Shown here piece after piece: positions 1 to 6,125 of a stretch of 8,833 nucleotides of DNA. Source of the DNA: Gracilibacteraceae bacterium (lineage in GTDB: Bacteria; Bacillota; Desulfitobacteriia; Desulfitobacteriales; Syntrophobotulaceae). The position numbers and the translations under genes are program-made. The number at the start of each line of letters is the position of its first letter. Within the stretch, counting starts at the first letter, position 1. Below the pieces are notes generated by a model that was not told the DNA's origin, did not search any database, and saw only the letters and a list, made by a program, of their open reading frames with translations. Location of the stretch: NCBI GenBank assembly GCA_031263945.1, contig JAISEW010000236.1, positions 1-8,833 on the forward strand. The letters are read 5' to 3'.

Positions 1-419
1 CCGGAAGGCTGGGTGCCGTCAACTACATGGAGGTTTGGGCTTTCTGAGGTTGGCGGCCAAGAACTGCCCGGCCAATGCCAGACGAGGGTCTTTTTACCGG
101 CCTCGGCGCTGACATTCCAAAGCGGTTCCGCCCGGCAGCGGCCGGAGTCAAAGTTGTAAACTGCCTCGTCAAGCTCACCTTTCGCATAGTAGGCCGTGAT
201 CCCGTGGGTGGAGGGGTTCGCCCCCGTCGCCAGCGTCGTCCACATGGGCGGTGTCACCGTCGGCTGCCCGCCGATGAGCTCGAAATCTTTCTGAGCCGCG
301 CCCCGTTCCAGGAACTTTTTCAGGTGTGGCAGCTTGCCCTCAGCCATGAGTTTTGCCGTCAGTCGGGGATCCATGGCATCGATACCCAGCACCAACACTT
401 TGTCTGCTAATGGTTTCAT
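1..419 (-). CDS. Alkaline-phosphatase-superfamily phosphodiesterase / nucleotide pyrophosphatase, N-terminal part (cut by window edge)
   Basis: The minus strand reads from an ATG at 419-417 to the window edge: 139 full codons, with the C-terminal part outside. The N-terminus has a hydrophobic strand ending in GIDAMD, whose first Asp (residue 14) matches the first metal ligand of type I phosphodiesterase/NPP-like enzymes. AEGKLPHLKKF follows at about 26-36, typical of this group. Then PTVTPPMWTTLATG (53-66) matches the nucleophile region, with Thr56 the probable nucleophile, and PSTHGI (69-74) matches the usual PGKHGI motif. Such enzymes hydrolyse phosphate mono- or diesters using two metal ions; the substrate cannot be read from this fragment. 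There is no signal peptide, so a cytoplasmic location is likely. A GAGGAG ribosome binding site (429-434 on the plus strand) lies 11 bases before the start. The gene is transcribed away from the CBS-icd unit. Family assignment is secure; substrate is unknown. Confidence 0.85.
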   Translation of the reverse strand, partial: MKPLADKVLVLGIDAMDPRLTAKLMAEGKLPHLKKFLERGAAQKDFELIGGQPTVTPPMWTTLATGANPSTHGITAYYAKGELDEAVYNFDSGRCRAEPLWNVSAEAGKKTLVWHWPGSSWPPTSESPNLHVVDGTQPS

Positions 420-458
420 AATGTAAATCACTCCTCGCTATAAAATTTCCTTATTAAA

Positions 459-487
459 ATCATAACGCGATTTTTCTGATTATTCAA
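459..487 (-). promoter_or_regulatory. Sigma-70-type promoter for the phosphodiesterase gene
   Basis: Read on the minus strand, TTGAAT (487-482) and TATGAT (464-459) are separated by exactly 17 bases. They match the consensus at four and five of six positions. Transcription would start near 452, about 33 bases upstream of the ATG, leaving room for the GAGGAG ribosome binding site. Confidence 0.6.
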
Positions 488-496
488 ATAGTACAA

Positions 497-534
497 ATTT
501 ATCAGTCAACGCGGGCTGATAAATAAAATTTATC
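497..534. promoter_or_regulatory. Cluster of three GATAAAT half-sites, candidate operator
   Basis: ATTTATCAG (497-505) and CTGATAAAT (516-524) form a perfect 9-base inverted repeat around a 10-base spacer. GATAAAT (518-524) and ATTTATC (528-534) form a second perfect inverted repeat around AAA. The three 7-base half-sites have centres at 500, 521 and 531, so they are 21 and 10 bases apart, or whole helical turns. The cluster lies between the two divergent promoters, just upstream of the -35 of the minus-strand one. A dimeric regulator acting on one or both genes is the simplest reading. The AT-rich GATAA core loosely recalls Fur-family sites, but I do not assign a regulator. Confidence 0.5.
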
Positions 535-570
535 GCCTGTTTAAGCCGCCCCTCGCGCCGTAAAATTACA

Positions 571-599
571 TTGACAAAACACGAATAATGTGGTAATTT
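571..599 (+). promoter_or_regulatory. Promoter for the CBS protein-icd unit
   Basis: A perfect TTGACA (571-576) is followed after 17 bases by TAATTT (594-599). The -10 hexamer is weak, but TGG directly before it makes an extended -10 element. Transcription would begin near 606. The leader before the CBS start at 722 would then be about 115 bases long. A promoter here also argues against the GTG at 590 as the start of the CBS protein. Confidence 0.6.
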
Positions 600-605
600 T
601 ACGTC

Positions 606-721
606 TGAAGAAGATTCAGGATGATTGGTTCCGCCTGAGCGAATTCATCCGCAGCATTGCGCGGGGAAACCTTCGGACGCGAGGGTTTCCTTTCTCTGCT
701 AAAGCAAGGGAGGGGGAGCTT
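606..721 (+). promoter_or_regulatory. Structured 5' leader of the CBS-icd transcript
   Basis: This is the predicted untranslated leader between the promoter and the TTG start. A small hairpin is possible near the 5' end (TCAGG at 616-620 with CCTGA at 634-638). GGTTCC (627-632) could also pair, with one bulged A, with GGAAACC (665-671), which is the left arm of the terminator-like hairpin downstream. That would be a mutually exclusive arrangement of the kind used in attenuation. I recognise no known riboswitch or T-box consensus. The alternative pairing is my inference. Confidence 0.4.
665..697 (+). terminator. Terminator-like hairpin in the leader (possible attenuator)
   Basis: Bases 665-674 pair with 681-690 to make a 10-base-pair stem with one G-U pair and a 6-base loop (GGACGC). 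A pyrimidine tract, TTTCTCT, follows at 691-697. The geometry is that of a weak intrinsic terminator; the T-run is interrupted by C, so read-through is likely. It lies between the promoter and the ribosome binding site of the CBS gene. Confidence 0.5.
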
Positions 722-1162
722 TTGAACAATATTGCCTTTTTTCTCATTCCCAAAAAAGACGTTATATACCTGAATGTCGGGGCCACGATGCGCCAGGCGG
801 TGGAGCGCATGGAGTATCACGGTTATTCCGCCGTGCCGCTCTTAGACGGCGCGGGACGCTATGTGGGCACTTTAACGGAAGGGGATCTGCTGCGCAAGTT
901 GAAAAACACGCTGTTTTTAACTTTCAGCAATACCGACCAGATCAGAGTTGATGAGATAGAGCGCATTAAACAAAACGAACCGGTGCGCATTGACGCGGAA
1001 ATCACGGACTTGCTCTCCCGGGCCGCGACGCAGAATTTTGTCCCGGTCGTCGACGATCAGGGCATATTCATCGGCATAGTGCGGCGGCGCGAGATCATAG
1101 GCTATTTTGCCAATATTTTCCAAGAAATGAATGAACCTTCGCGGCCGGCCGCGGAATTATGA
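722..1162 (+). CDS. CBS-pair domain protein
   Basis: A small cytoplasmic protein of 146 residues made almost entirely of two CBS motifs. After the start it reads NNIAFFLIPKKDVIYL, a beginning typical of stand-alone CBS proteins in Firmicutes. CBS1 covers roughly residues 18-58 (TMRQAVERMEYHGYSAVPLL, then GRYVGTLTEGDLL). CBS2 covers roughly 85-135 (EPVRIDAEITDLL to FVPVVDDQGIFIGIVRRREII). CBS pairs usually bind adenine nucleotides or cyclic dinucleotides and modulate a partner; ligand and partner are unknown here. I chose TTG at 722 because a GGGAGGGGG ribosome binding site lies just before it and the family begins at this point. The frame is open upstream to a GTG at 590, but that would start inside the promoter. 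The gene ends 25 bases before isocitrate dehydrogenase, so the two are probably co-transcribed. Confidence 0.85.
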   Translation: MNNIAFFLIPKKDVIYLNVGATMRQAVERMEYHGYSAVPLLDGAGRYVGTLTEGDLLRKLKNTLFLTFSNTDQIRVDEIERIKQNEPVRIDAEITDLLSRAATQNFVPVVDDQGIFIGIVRRREIIGYFANIFQEMNEPSRPAAEL

Positions 1163-1187
1163 CATATAGTTTTAGGAGGAATTCGCT

Positions 1188-2384
1188 GTGATCCAAATGA
1201 AAACGCCGCTCGTGGAAATGGACGGAGACGAGATGACCCGCGTTCTCTGGGGGAAAATAAAAGAAATTTTGCTGTCGCCGTACATCGACCTGAAAACGGA
1301 GTATTTTGACCTCGGGCTGAAGCATCGGGACGAAACCGGGGACAAAGTGACGGAAGAAGCGGCCCGCGCCACACTCCGCCTTGGCGTAGCCGTCAAATGC
1401 GCGACGATCACCCCGAACGCCGAGCGCGTGCGGGAGTACGGTTTGCGTGAAATGTGGAAAAGCCCCAACGGCACGATCCGCGCCATTCTGGACGGCACGG
1501 TGTTTCGCGCCCCCATCCTTGCCGAGGGCATTCACCCGTTGCTGCCGAATTGGCGAAAACCGATAACCATCGCCCGTCACGCTTACGGCGATATGTACCG
1601 GGACGTGGAAACGACCGTGCCGGCGGGAGGCAAGGCCGAACTGGTGGTGACGGGACCTGACGGAGCGGAAACACGCCGGTTTATCCACGCGTATGACGGC
1701 GCGGGCGTGGCGCTGGGGATGCATAACACGGACGCCAGCATCGGGAGTTTCGCGCGGGCCTGTTTCCGCTTCGCGCTGGACCGGCGGCAGGATCTGTGGT
1801 TCGCCGCCAAGGACACTATTTCCAAAACCTATGATCACCGTTTCAAAGATATTTTCGCCGAAATTTACGCCGCGGAATTCGACGGAGATTTCCGCCGGGC
1901 CGGCATCGAGTATTTTTACACGCTGATCGACGACGCGGTGGCGCGGGTCATGCGCTCGGAGGGCGGTTTTATCTGGGCCTGCAAAAACTATGACGGCGAT
2001 GTGATGAGCGATATGGTGGCGACGGCTTTCGGCAGTCTGGCCATGATGACCAGCGTGCTTGTTTCTCCGACCGGGGCCTTCGAGTATGAGGCCGCGCACG
2101 GGACCGTCCAGCGCCATTACTACAAATATCTGCGTGGGGAAAAGACTTCGACAAATTCCGTGGCCACGTTATTCGCCTGGACGGGGGCCTTGCGCAAACG
2201 GGCGGAACTGGACGGTCTGCCGGAACTGGAGGCTTTTGCCGGCCGGCTGGAGCAGGCCGCGCTCGGCGTGATCGCCGCCGGGATCTTGACGGGAGATTTG
2301 GCGGCCATCGCCCGGACGGCGCAAAAAACGACGGTCGACTCCGAGGCGTTTTTGCTGGCGGTGCGGGATCGTCTGGCCGCTTGA
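1188..2384 (+). CDS. icd: NADP-dependent isocitrate dehydrogenase, eukaryote-type (type II)
   Basis: A 398-residue enzyme that oxidatively decarboxylates isocitrate to 2-oxoglutarate with NADP in the TCA cycle. It resembles the dimeric enzymes of the human IDH1 type rather than Escherichia coli Icd. Visible motifs are MDGDEMTRVLW (11-21), CATITP (71-76), MWKSPNGTIR (89-98), ARHAYGDMY (129-137; Arg130 equals human Arg132), LIDD (246-249), NYDGDVMSD (267-275, metal-binding Asp), AAHGTVQRHY (302-311) and TSTN (320-323). The NADP-contacting Arg-His pair is Arg309-His310. The GTG start is set by AGGAGG at 1174-1179, eight bases upstream; the ATG at 1197 is too far. Two near-invariant positions differ: TITPN instead of TITPD, and TSTNS instead of TSTNP. 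The enzyme is probably active. It follows the CBS gene in one unit. Confidence 0.96.
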   Translation: MIQMKTPLVEMDGDEMTRVLWGKIKEILLSPYIDLKTEYFDLGLKHRDETGDKVTEEAARATLRLGVAVKCATITPNAERVREYGLREMWKSPNGTIRAILDGTVFRAPILAEGIHPLLPNWRKPITIARHAYGDMYRDVETTVPAGGKAELVVTGPDGAETRRFIHAYDGAGVALGMHNTDASIGSFARACFRFALDRRQDLWFAAKDTISKTYDHRFKDIFAEIYAAEFDGDFRRAGIEYFYTLIDDAVARVMRSEGGFIWACKNYDGDVMSDMVATAFGSLAMMTSVLVSPTGAFEYEAAHGTVQRHYYKYLRGEKTSTNSVATLFAWTGALRKRAELDGLPELEAFAGRLEQAALGVIAAGILTGDLAAIARTAQKTTVDSEAFLLAVRDRLAA

Positions 2385-2409
2385 CGAATAAGCCGCGGCC
2401 TGTTATGAT
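2381..2409 (+). promoter_or_regulatory. Promoter for the tatA-prmA-rsmE-mtaB-HIT unit
   Basis: TTGACG (2381-2386) and TATGAT (2404-2409) are separated by exactly 17 bases and each match the consensus at five of six positions. The -35 hexamer contains the stop codon of icd. Transcription would start near 2416, about 54 bases before the tatA ATG. The translation cluster could then be expressed independently of icd. Confidence 0.65.
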
Positions 2410-2469
2410 ATATGTATCGGAGATATCGAAAATGAATGGAACACATCTAAGAAGGAGACGGAGGTATTC

Positions 2470-2694
2470 ATGACTGTTTTTGGGGTTATCACACCGACCG
2501 TGGCAGTAGTGATTCTCGTAGTCGCCCTGATAATTTTTGGTCCGGGCAAACTGCCGGATCTAGGCAAATCACTCGGTCGCGGCATCAAGGAATTCAAGGA
2601 CGCCACAGGTAACGGCGACGAAAAACAGCCGCCCCAGCTGGCGCAATCGGCGCCGCCGCAGGACGCGCAGCCGCCCGGAACTAAAACAGAATAG
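2470..2694 (+). CDS. tatA: Sec-independent protein translocase subunit TatA/E
   Basis: A 74-residue membrane protein of the twin-arginine translocation pathway, which exports folded proteins. It has one N-terminal membrane segment (about residues 6-22), the FGPGKLPDLGKSLGRGIKEFK-type hinge and amphipathic helix (23-43), and a short hydrophilic tail rich in Pro and Gln. Length and order are typical of TatA, which forms the pore with TatC. No tatC is in this window. Two Shine-Dalgarno-like sequences precede the ATG: AAGGAG at 2452-2457 and GGAGG at 2460-2464. The second, five bases away, is the better placed. The gene ends five bases before prmA. TatA and TatE cannot be told apart from sequence alone. 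Confidence 0.93.
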   Translation: MTVFGVITPTVAVVILVVALIIFGPGKLPDLGKSLGRGIKEFKDATGNGDEKQPPQLAQSAPPQDAQPPGTKTE

Positions 2695-2699
2695 GTTCG

Positions 2700-3674
2700 A
2701 TGCGCTGGCTCAAGACGGCTGTAGAAACATCACCCGAAGGCGTGGAGGCGGTGACGGACTGTCTCTATGCCCTTGGGTCATTAAATGTGGAAATAATCGA
2801 CGGCGCGGAGGAGCGTCTGGCTTTTCTGTCGGCTCACCGTGGCCAGTGGGATTATTTGGCGCCTGAAACTCTGCGTCCGGCTCGGACGGAGGTTATTTTT
2901 TACGCGCCGGAATCCGCCGAGGGCGAGGAACTGCTCGCCCGCGCCCGGACGGCGCTGGAGCGGCTGCCCGCCGTTTGGGCGGGATTTGATCTCGGATGTC
3001 TGCGGCTCCGGACGGAAGTTGTCTGCGACGAGGATTGGGCGGATAACTGGAAAAAGTATTTTTTACCCGCGCCGGTGGGAGAGAAATTGCTGCTCTGGCC
3101 GCAGTGGCTTGGCGAAGAACCACCGGCCGGCCGCGTGCCGCTGCGGGTGGACGACGCCGCTCTTTTTGGCACGGGGCGGCACGCCACCACGCAGCTCTGC
3201 CTGCGGGCGGCGGAAGAGCTGGTTCGCCCGGGGATGTCCGTCCTTGACCTCGGCGCCGGCAGCGGGATATTGTTTATCGCCGCGCTCCTGCTCGGCGCCG
3301 CCCGGGCGGAAGCGGCGGAAATCGACCCGGCCGCCGTCAAGGCTGTGCCGGCTAACGCCACGCTTAACGGGATCGGGCCGGAGCGCTACCGGCTGCATGT
3401 GACGGACGCGCTGCGGGACGCGGATTTGTGGATCCGTCTACGACAGCGGCGCTTTGATCTGGTTTTCGCGAATATTGTCCAAGACACGGTTATCGCCTTG
3501 GCGCCGTTCGCCGCCGCCGTTTTGGCCCCCGGCGGGAAATTCATCGTTTCCGGCATTCTGGCGGAGAGGGCGGCGGAAACCGGCGCGCGGCTGGAAAAAA
3601 ATTCCTTGCGCGTGGCGGCTGTCCGGGAGCAGGAAGGCTGGGCCACGATCATAGCGCAAAAGGGCTGCGAATGA
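2700..3674 (+). CDS. prmA: Ribosomal protein L11 methyltransferase
   Basis: A 324-residue SAM-dependent methyltransferase that trimethylates ribosomal protein L11. The N-terminal substrate-recognition part contains EDWADNWKKYFLP (111-123), a PrmA signature. The Rossmann domain has LFGTGRHATTQLCL (155-168), VLDLGAGSGIL (181-191, SAM motif I), the acidic EIDP (207-210) and FANIVQD (256-262, motif IV region). The protein departs from the family in several places: the usual PGMAFGTG reads DDAALFGTG, HPTT reads HATT, and the residues after DPAAV read KAVPANA rather than the common xAxxN pattern. The frame is intact, so I read it as a divergent but functional copy. There is only a weak AGG before the ATG, so translation is probably coupled to tatA, five bases upstream. 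It overlaps rsmE by four bases (ATGA). Confidence 0.93.
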   Translation: MRWLKTAVETSPEGVEAVTDCLYALGSLNVEIIDGAEERLAFLSAHRGQWDYLAPETLRPARTEVIFYAPESAEGEELLARARTALERLPAVWAGFDLGCLRLRTEVVCDEDWADNWKKYFLPAPVGEKLLLWPQWLGEEPPAGRVPLRVDDAALFGTGRHATTQLCLRAAEELVRPGMSVLDLGAGSGILFIAALLLGAARAEAAEIDPAAVKAVPANATLNGIGPERYRLHVTDALRDADLWIRLRQRRFDLVFANIVQDTVIALAPFAAAVLAPGGKFIVSGILAERAAETGARLEKNSLRVAAVREQEGWATIIAQKGCE

Positions 3675-4408
3675 CGCGCCGATTCAGACTGGCCGGCAAA
3701 GGCGATGAAATGTTCTGGCTGGAGGGCGACGAGTTCCGCCACCTGACGACCGTACTCCGGCTGGGCCCGGGCGCGCGGATCGTCGGTTTTGACGAGGAAC
3801 GGGCTTATTTGGGAATAATAACCAATTTAAAAGACGGCCGGGCCTGGTGCCGCATAGAATCGGCGCTGCCGGAGACGGGCGAACCGGCGGCGCGCGTGTT
3901 TTTAGTCATGGGGCTGACCAAAGGCGATAAGATCGAATGGGTGATCCAGAAAGGGACCGAACTGGGGATGGCGGGATTCGTGCCGCTGGCGGCGGAGCGT
4001 TCCGTCGCGCGGCCGGACGGGCGCCGTCAGGCCGCAGGGGATGAGCGGCGGCGGAAGATCGCCGCCGCCGCCGTCAAACAATGCGGGCGCGTCAGGCAGC
4101 CGGAGATATTCCCTCTGAGCGGCTGGGACGCCCTGCCCGCTTTGTTGCCGCCGGATACGGCCTGTTTTCTGGCTTGGGAAGAAGAAAAAGAGCGGTCATT
4201 CAGAGCGGCGCTGGCCGGCGTCGACTGGCGGCGGCCGCTGGCTGTCCTGATCGGGCCGGAGGGCGGATTCACGCGGGCGGAGGCCGGGAGAGCCGCCGCA
4301 GAACTGGGAGCGGCGCCCGTCAGTCTGGGGACGCGGGTCTTGCGGGCGGAAACGGCGGCGCTCGCGGCTCTGACTTTGGCGCTGGCCGCGTCCGGAGATC
4401 TGGGTTAA
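3671..4408 (+). CDS. rsmE: 16S rRNA (uracil-1498-N3)-methyltransferase
   Basis: A 245-residue SPOUT-class methyltransferase that methylates U1498 of 16S rRNA in the assembled small subunit. The N-terminal PUA-like part carries HLTTVLRLGPG (24-34). The catalytic part has KGDKIEWVIQKGTELG (84-99), ERSV (109-112) and AAVKQCGRVRQPEI (133-146). The trefoil-knot SAM site follows as LIGPEGGFTRAEA (193-205), then LGTRVLRAETAALAAL (219-234). All are standard for RsmE. The start overlaps the prmA stop (ATGA), which implies translational coupling. The stop is one base before mtaB. Confidence 0.95.
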   Translation: MTRRFRLAGKGDEMFWLEGDEFRHLTTVLRLGPGARIVGFDEERAYLGIITNLKDGRAWCRIESALPETGEPAARVFLVMGLTKGDKIEWVIQKGTELGMAGFVPLAAERSVARPDGRRQAAGDERRRKIAAAAVKQCGRVRQPEIFPLSGWDALPALLPPDTACFLAWEEEKERSFRAALAGVDWRRPLAVLIGPEGGFTRAEAGRAAAELGAAPVSLGTRVLRAETAALAALTLALAASGDLG

Positions 4409-4409
4409 A

Positions 4410-5729
4410 ATGCGCGTTAAACTGCTGACCCTCGGCTGTAAGGTCAACAGGGCGGAAACGGAAGCCCTGGACCGCCTCTTGCGCGCGGCCGGCCATGAGA
4501 TCGTCAGCGCCGGCGAACCGGAAGCTCTGATACTTAACACCTGCGCGGTGACCGGCGCCAGCGCCGGAAAATCCCGCCGCCTGACGCGCCGTCTGCGGCG
4601 GGAACACCCCTCGGCCTGCCTGATCGTCACCGGCTGCTGGACGCAATTGCAGAGCGCGGAAGCCGCGGCGCTGGGGGCGGATTTTGTACTCGGCACCCAG
4701 GAACGCGCCGCCGCCGCGGATTGTTTGAACATCTGGGCGGCGGGCGGCGAGCGGGCGGCCGCCCAGATGGTCCGGCCATACGGGGATCGGGCCGAATACG
4801 AGGAATTGGCCGCGCCCGCGGCAAGCGGGCCGGTGCGCGCCATGCTCAAGATCCAGGACGGCTGCGGCGGCGGCTGCGCCTATTGCGCGGTGCCCTCCGC
4901 CCGCGGCCCTTCGCGCAGCCGGGCCCCGGAAGCGGCGCTGGCGGAGGCCGCGGCCTTGGTCGCCGCCGGCGCCAGGGAAATCGTTCTGACCGGGATCAAC
5001 ATCGGTCTCTACGGCCAGGAAAACGGCGCGGCCGCCGGCTGGGATCTGGGCGGCCTGGCCCGGGCCGTCGCGGCCGTGCCCGGATTGCTCCGTCTGCGTC
5101 TCGGCTCCTTGGAGCCGCAGGACTGCACGGAAAAACTCGTTCAGACCATGTCCGATCTGCCTGTTTTTTGCCCGCATTGGCATCTCCCGCTGCAAAGCGG
5201 CGCGAACAGCGTGCTGGCGCGGATGGGGCGCGTTTACTGGACGGAGGACTACAGGCGCGCGCTGGAACTTTTGCGGGCCGCCTGGCCGGAGGCGGCGGTC
5301 ACCGCCGACGTCATGGCCGGATTTCCGGGCGAAACGGCGGAAGAACACGAAACCAGCCGCCGTTTTATCGCCGGCTGCGATCTGGCCGGCTTACACGTTT
5401 TCCCGTTCTCCCGCCGGGAAGGGACCGCGGCGGCGGCCCTGCCGGATGAGCCCCGAAGCCGCAAAGACGCGCGCGTCCGGGATTTGCTCGCCGTCGGCGC
5501 GGCGGCGCGCGCCGCTTATTGCGGGCGCCATATCGGGCGGGAGGCAAAAATACTCTTGGAATATGTGGATTTGGCAGGAAAAAGTGGGGGGCATACCGAA
5601 AATTACATAAACGTGACGCTGCCGGCGGTTCTCAATCCGGGGGACTGGCGTCCGGGCCGGGTGGTGACGGCGGCGCTGCGGGAGGAATATATCACCGGCG
5701 TGAAGGAGGACGTAAACACAGATGGATGA
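4410..5729 (+). CDS. mtaB: tRNA t6A37 methylthiotransferase MtaB
   Basis: A 439-residue radical-SAM enzyme that converts t6A at tRNA position 37 to ms2t6A. The N-terminal MTTase domain contains the three cluster cysteines: Cys10 (TLGCKVNRAET), Cys45 (LNTCAVT) and Cys76 (VTGCWTQ). The radical-SAM cluster is Cys152, Cys156 and Cys159 (DGCGGGCAYC), followed by ARGPSRSR. Further family motifs are VLTGINIGLYG, HWHLPLQSG, DVMAGFPGET and LHVFPFSRREGT. A C-terminal TRAM-like segment carries GGHTENYINV, and its KVNRAET start favours MtaB over MiaB or RimO. The gene is very GC-rich except for a more AT-rich patch around 5550-5620 at the start of the TRAM segment. Its end overlaps the next gene by eight bases. 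Confidence 0.94.
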   Translation: MRVKLLTLGCKVNRAETEALDRLLRAAGHEIVSAGEPEALILNTCAVTGASAGKSRRLTRRLRREHPSACLIVTGCWTQLQSAEAAALGADFVLGTQERAAAADCLNIWAAGGERAAAQMVRPYGDRAEYEELAAPAASGPVRAMLKIQDGCGGGCAYCAVPSARGPSRSRAPEAALAEAAALVAAGAREIVLTGINIGLYGQENGAAAGWDLGGLARAVAAVPGLLRLRLGSLEPQDCTEKLVQTMSDLPVFCPHWHLPLQSGANSVLARMGRVYWTEDYRRALELLRAAWPEAAVTADVMAGFPGETAEEHETSRRFIAGCDLAGLHVFPFSRREGTAAAALPDEPRSRKDARVRDLLAVGAAARAAYCGRHIGREAKILLEYVDLAGKSGGHTENYINVTLPAVLNPGDWRPGRVVTAALREEYITGVKEDVNTDG

Positions 5730-6066
5730 CTGTTTGTTCTGCCGCATTGTCCGAGGGGAGCTGCCCTCGGACAAAGTATTTGAAAACGAGCGCTTGCTGG
5801 CGTTTCGGGATATCAACCCCATAGCGCCGGTACACATACTGGTCGTCCCGAAAAAGCATCTGACAAGCCTGGCGGCGGCGGGGGATGAGGACGGCGCGCT
5901 CCTGGGCGAAATACTGCTGGTCTTGCGTGATCTGGCGGCGCAGGCCGGAGTGGGCGCGTCCGGCTACAGGGTCGTGACCAATATCGGCGCGGACGGAGCG
6001 CAGCAAGTGGAGCATCTTCATTTTCATCTGCTCGGGGGGCGGAAGCTGCGCGCCCGTTTAGAGTAG
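5722..6066 (+). CDS. HIT-family (HINT-type) nucleotide hydrolase
   Basis: A 114-residue histidine-triad protein. The triad is HLHFHLL (His98, His100, His102). Cys4 and Cys7 (CLFC), with His46 and His98, match the zinc site seen in many HINT proteins. Other family motifs are AFRDINPIAPVHILVVPKKH (27-46) and GYRVVTNIGADG (81-92). HINT proteins hydrolyse purine nucleoside phosphoramidates and aminoacyl-AMP; the physiological role in bacteria is not settled. The triad is preceded by Glu, where family members usually have a hydrophobic residue or Pro, and the C-terminus ends early in charged residues. AGGAGG at 5704-5709, inside the mtaB coding region, serves the ATG 12 bases downstream. The start overlaps the end of mtaB. 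Confidence 0.93.
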   Translation: MDDCLFCRIVRGELPSDKVFENERLLAFRDINPIAPVHILVVPKKHLTSLAAAGDEDGALLGEILLVLRDLAAQAGVGASGYRVVTNIGADGAQQVEHLHFHLLGGRKLRARLE

Positions 6067-6068
6067 GA

Positions 6069-6095
6069 CGTCTCTAAATACTCAAAATCGAGACG
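6069..6095. repeat. Short inverted repeat before glycogen phosphorylase
   Basis: CGTCTC (6069-6074) and GAGACG (6090-6095) form a perfect 6-base inverted repeat with a 15-base AT-rich spacer, directly after the HIT stop codon. There is no T-tract, so it is not a normal terminator. It might be an operator or a weak RNA hairpin, but a chance match is possible. Confidence 0.25.
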
Positions 6096-6125
6096 CCCAA
6101 TAATCACCAGAGGAGGACAGGGAAA

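Noticed and set aside
75..410. 111-codon open frame on the plus strand at the left edge
   Set aside because: The minus strand encodes the phosphodiesterase with clear motifs, a ribosome binding site and a promoter.
497..534. Assignment of the GATAAAT cluster to Fur
   Set aside because: Only a loose likeness to the GATAAT-type Fur box. The arm spacing does not fit the standard 19-base site, so no regulator is named.
621..638. Possible leader peptide (ATG at 621, five codons)
   Set aside because: No properly spaced ribosome binding site and no run of regulatory codons.
1095..2117. 340-codon open frame on the minus strand opposite icd
   Set aside because: The plus strand encodes a complete, motif-rich isocitrate dehydrogenase. 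The antisense product has no family features.
4320..5348. 342-codon open frame on the minus strand opposite mtaB
   Set aside because: Arg/Ala/Gly-rich translation typical of a GC-rich shadow. mtaB is intact on the other strand.
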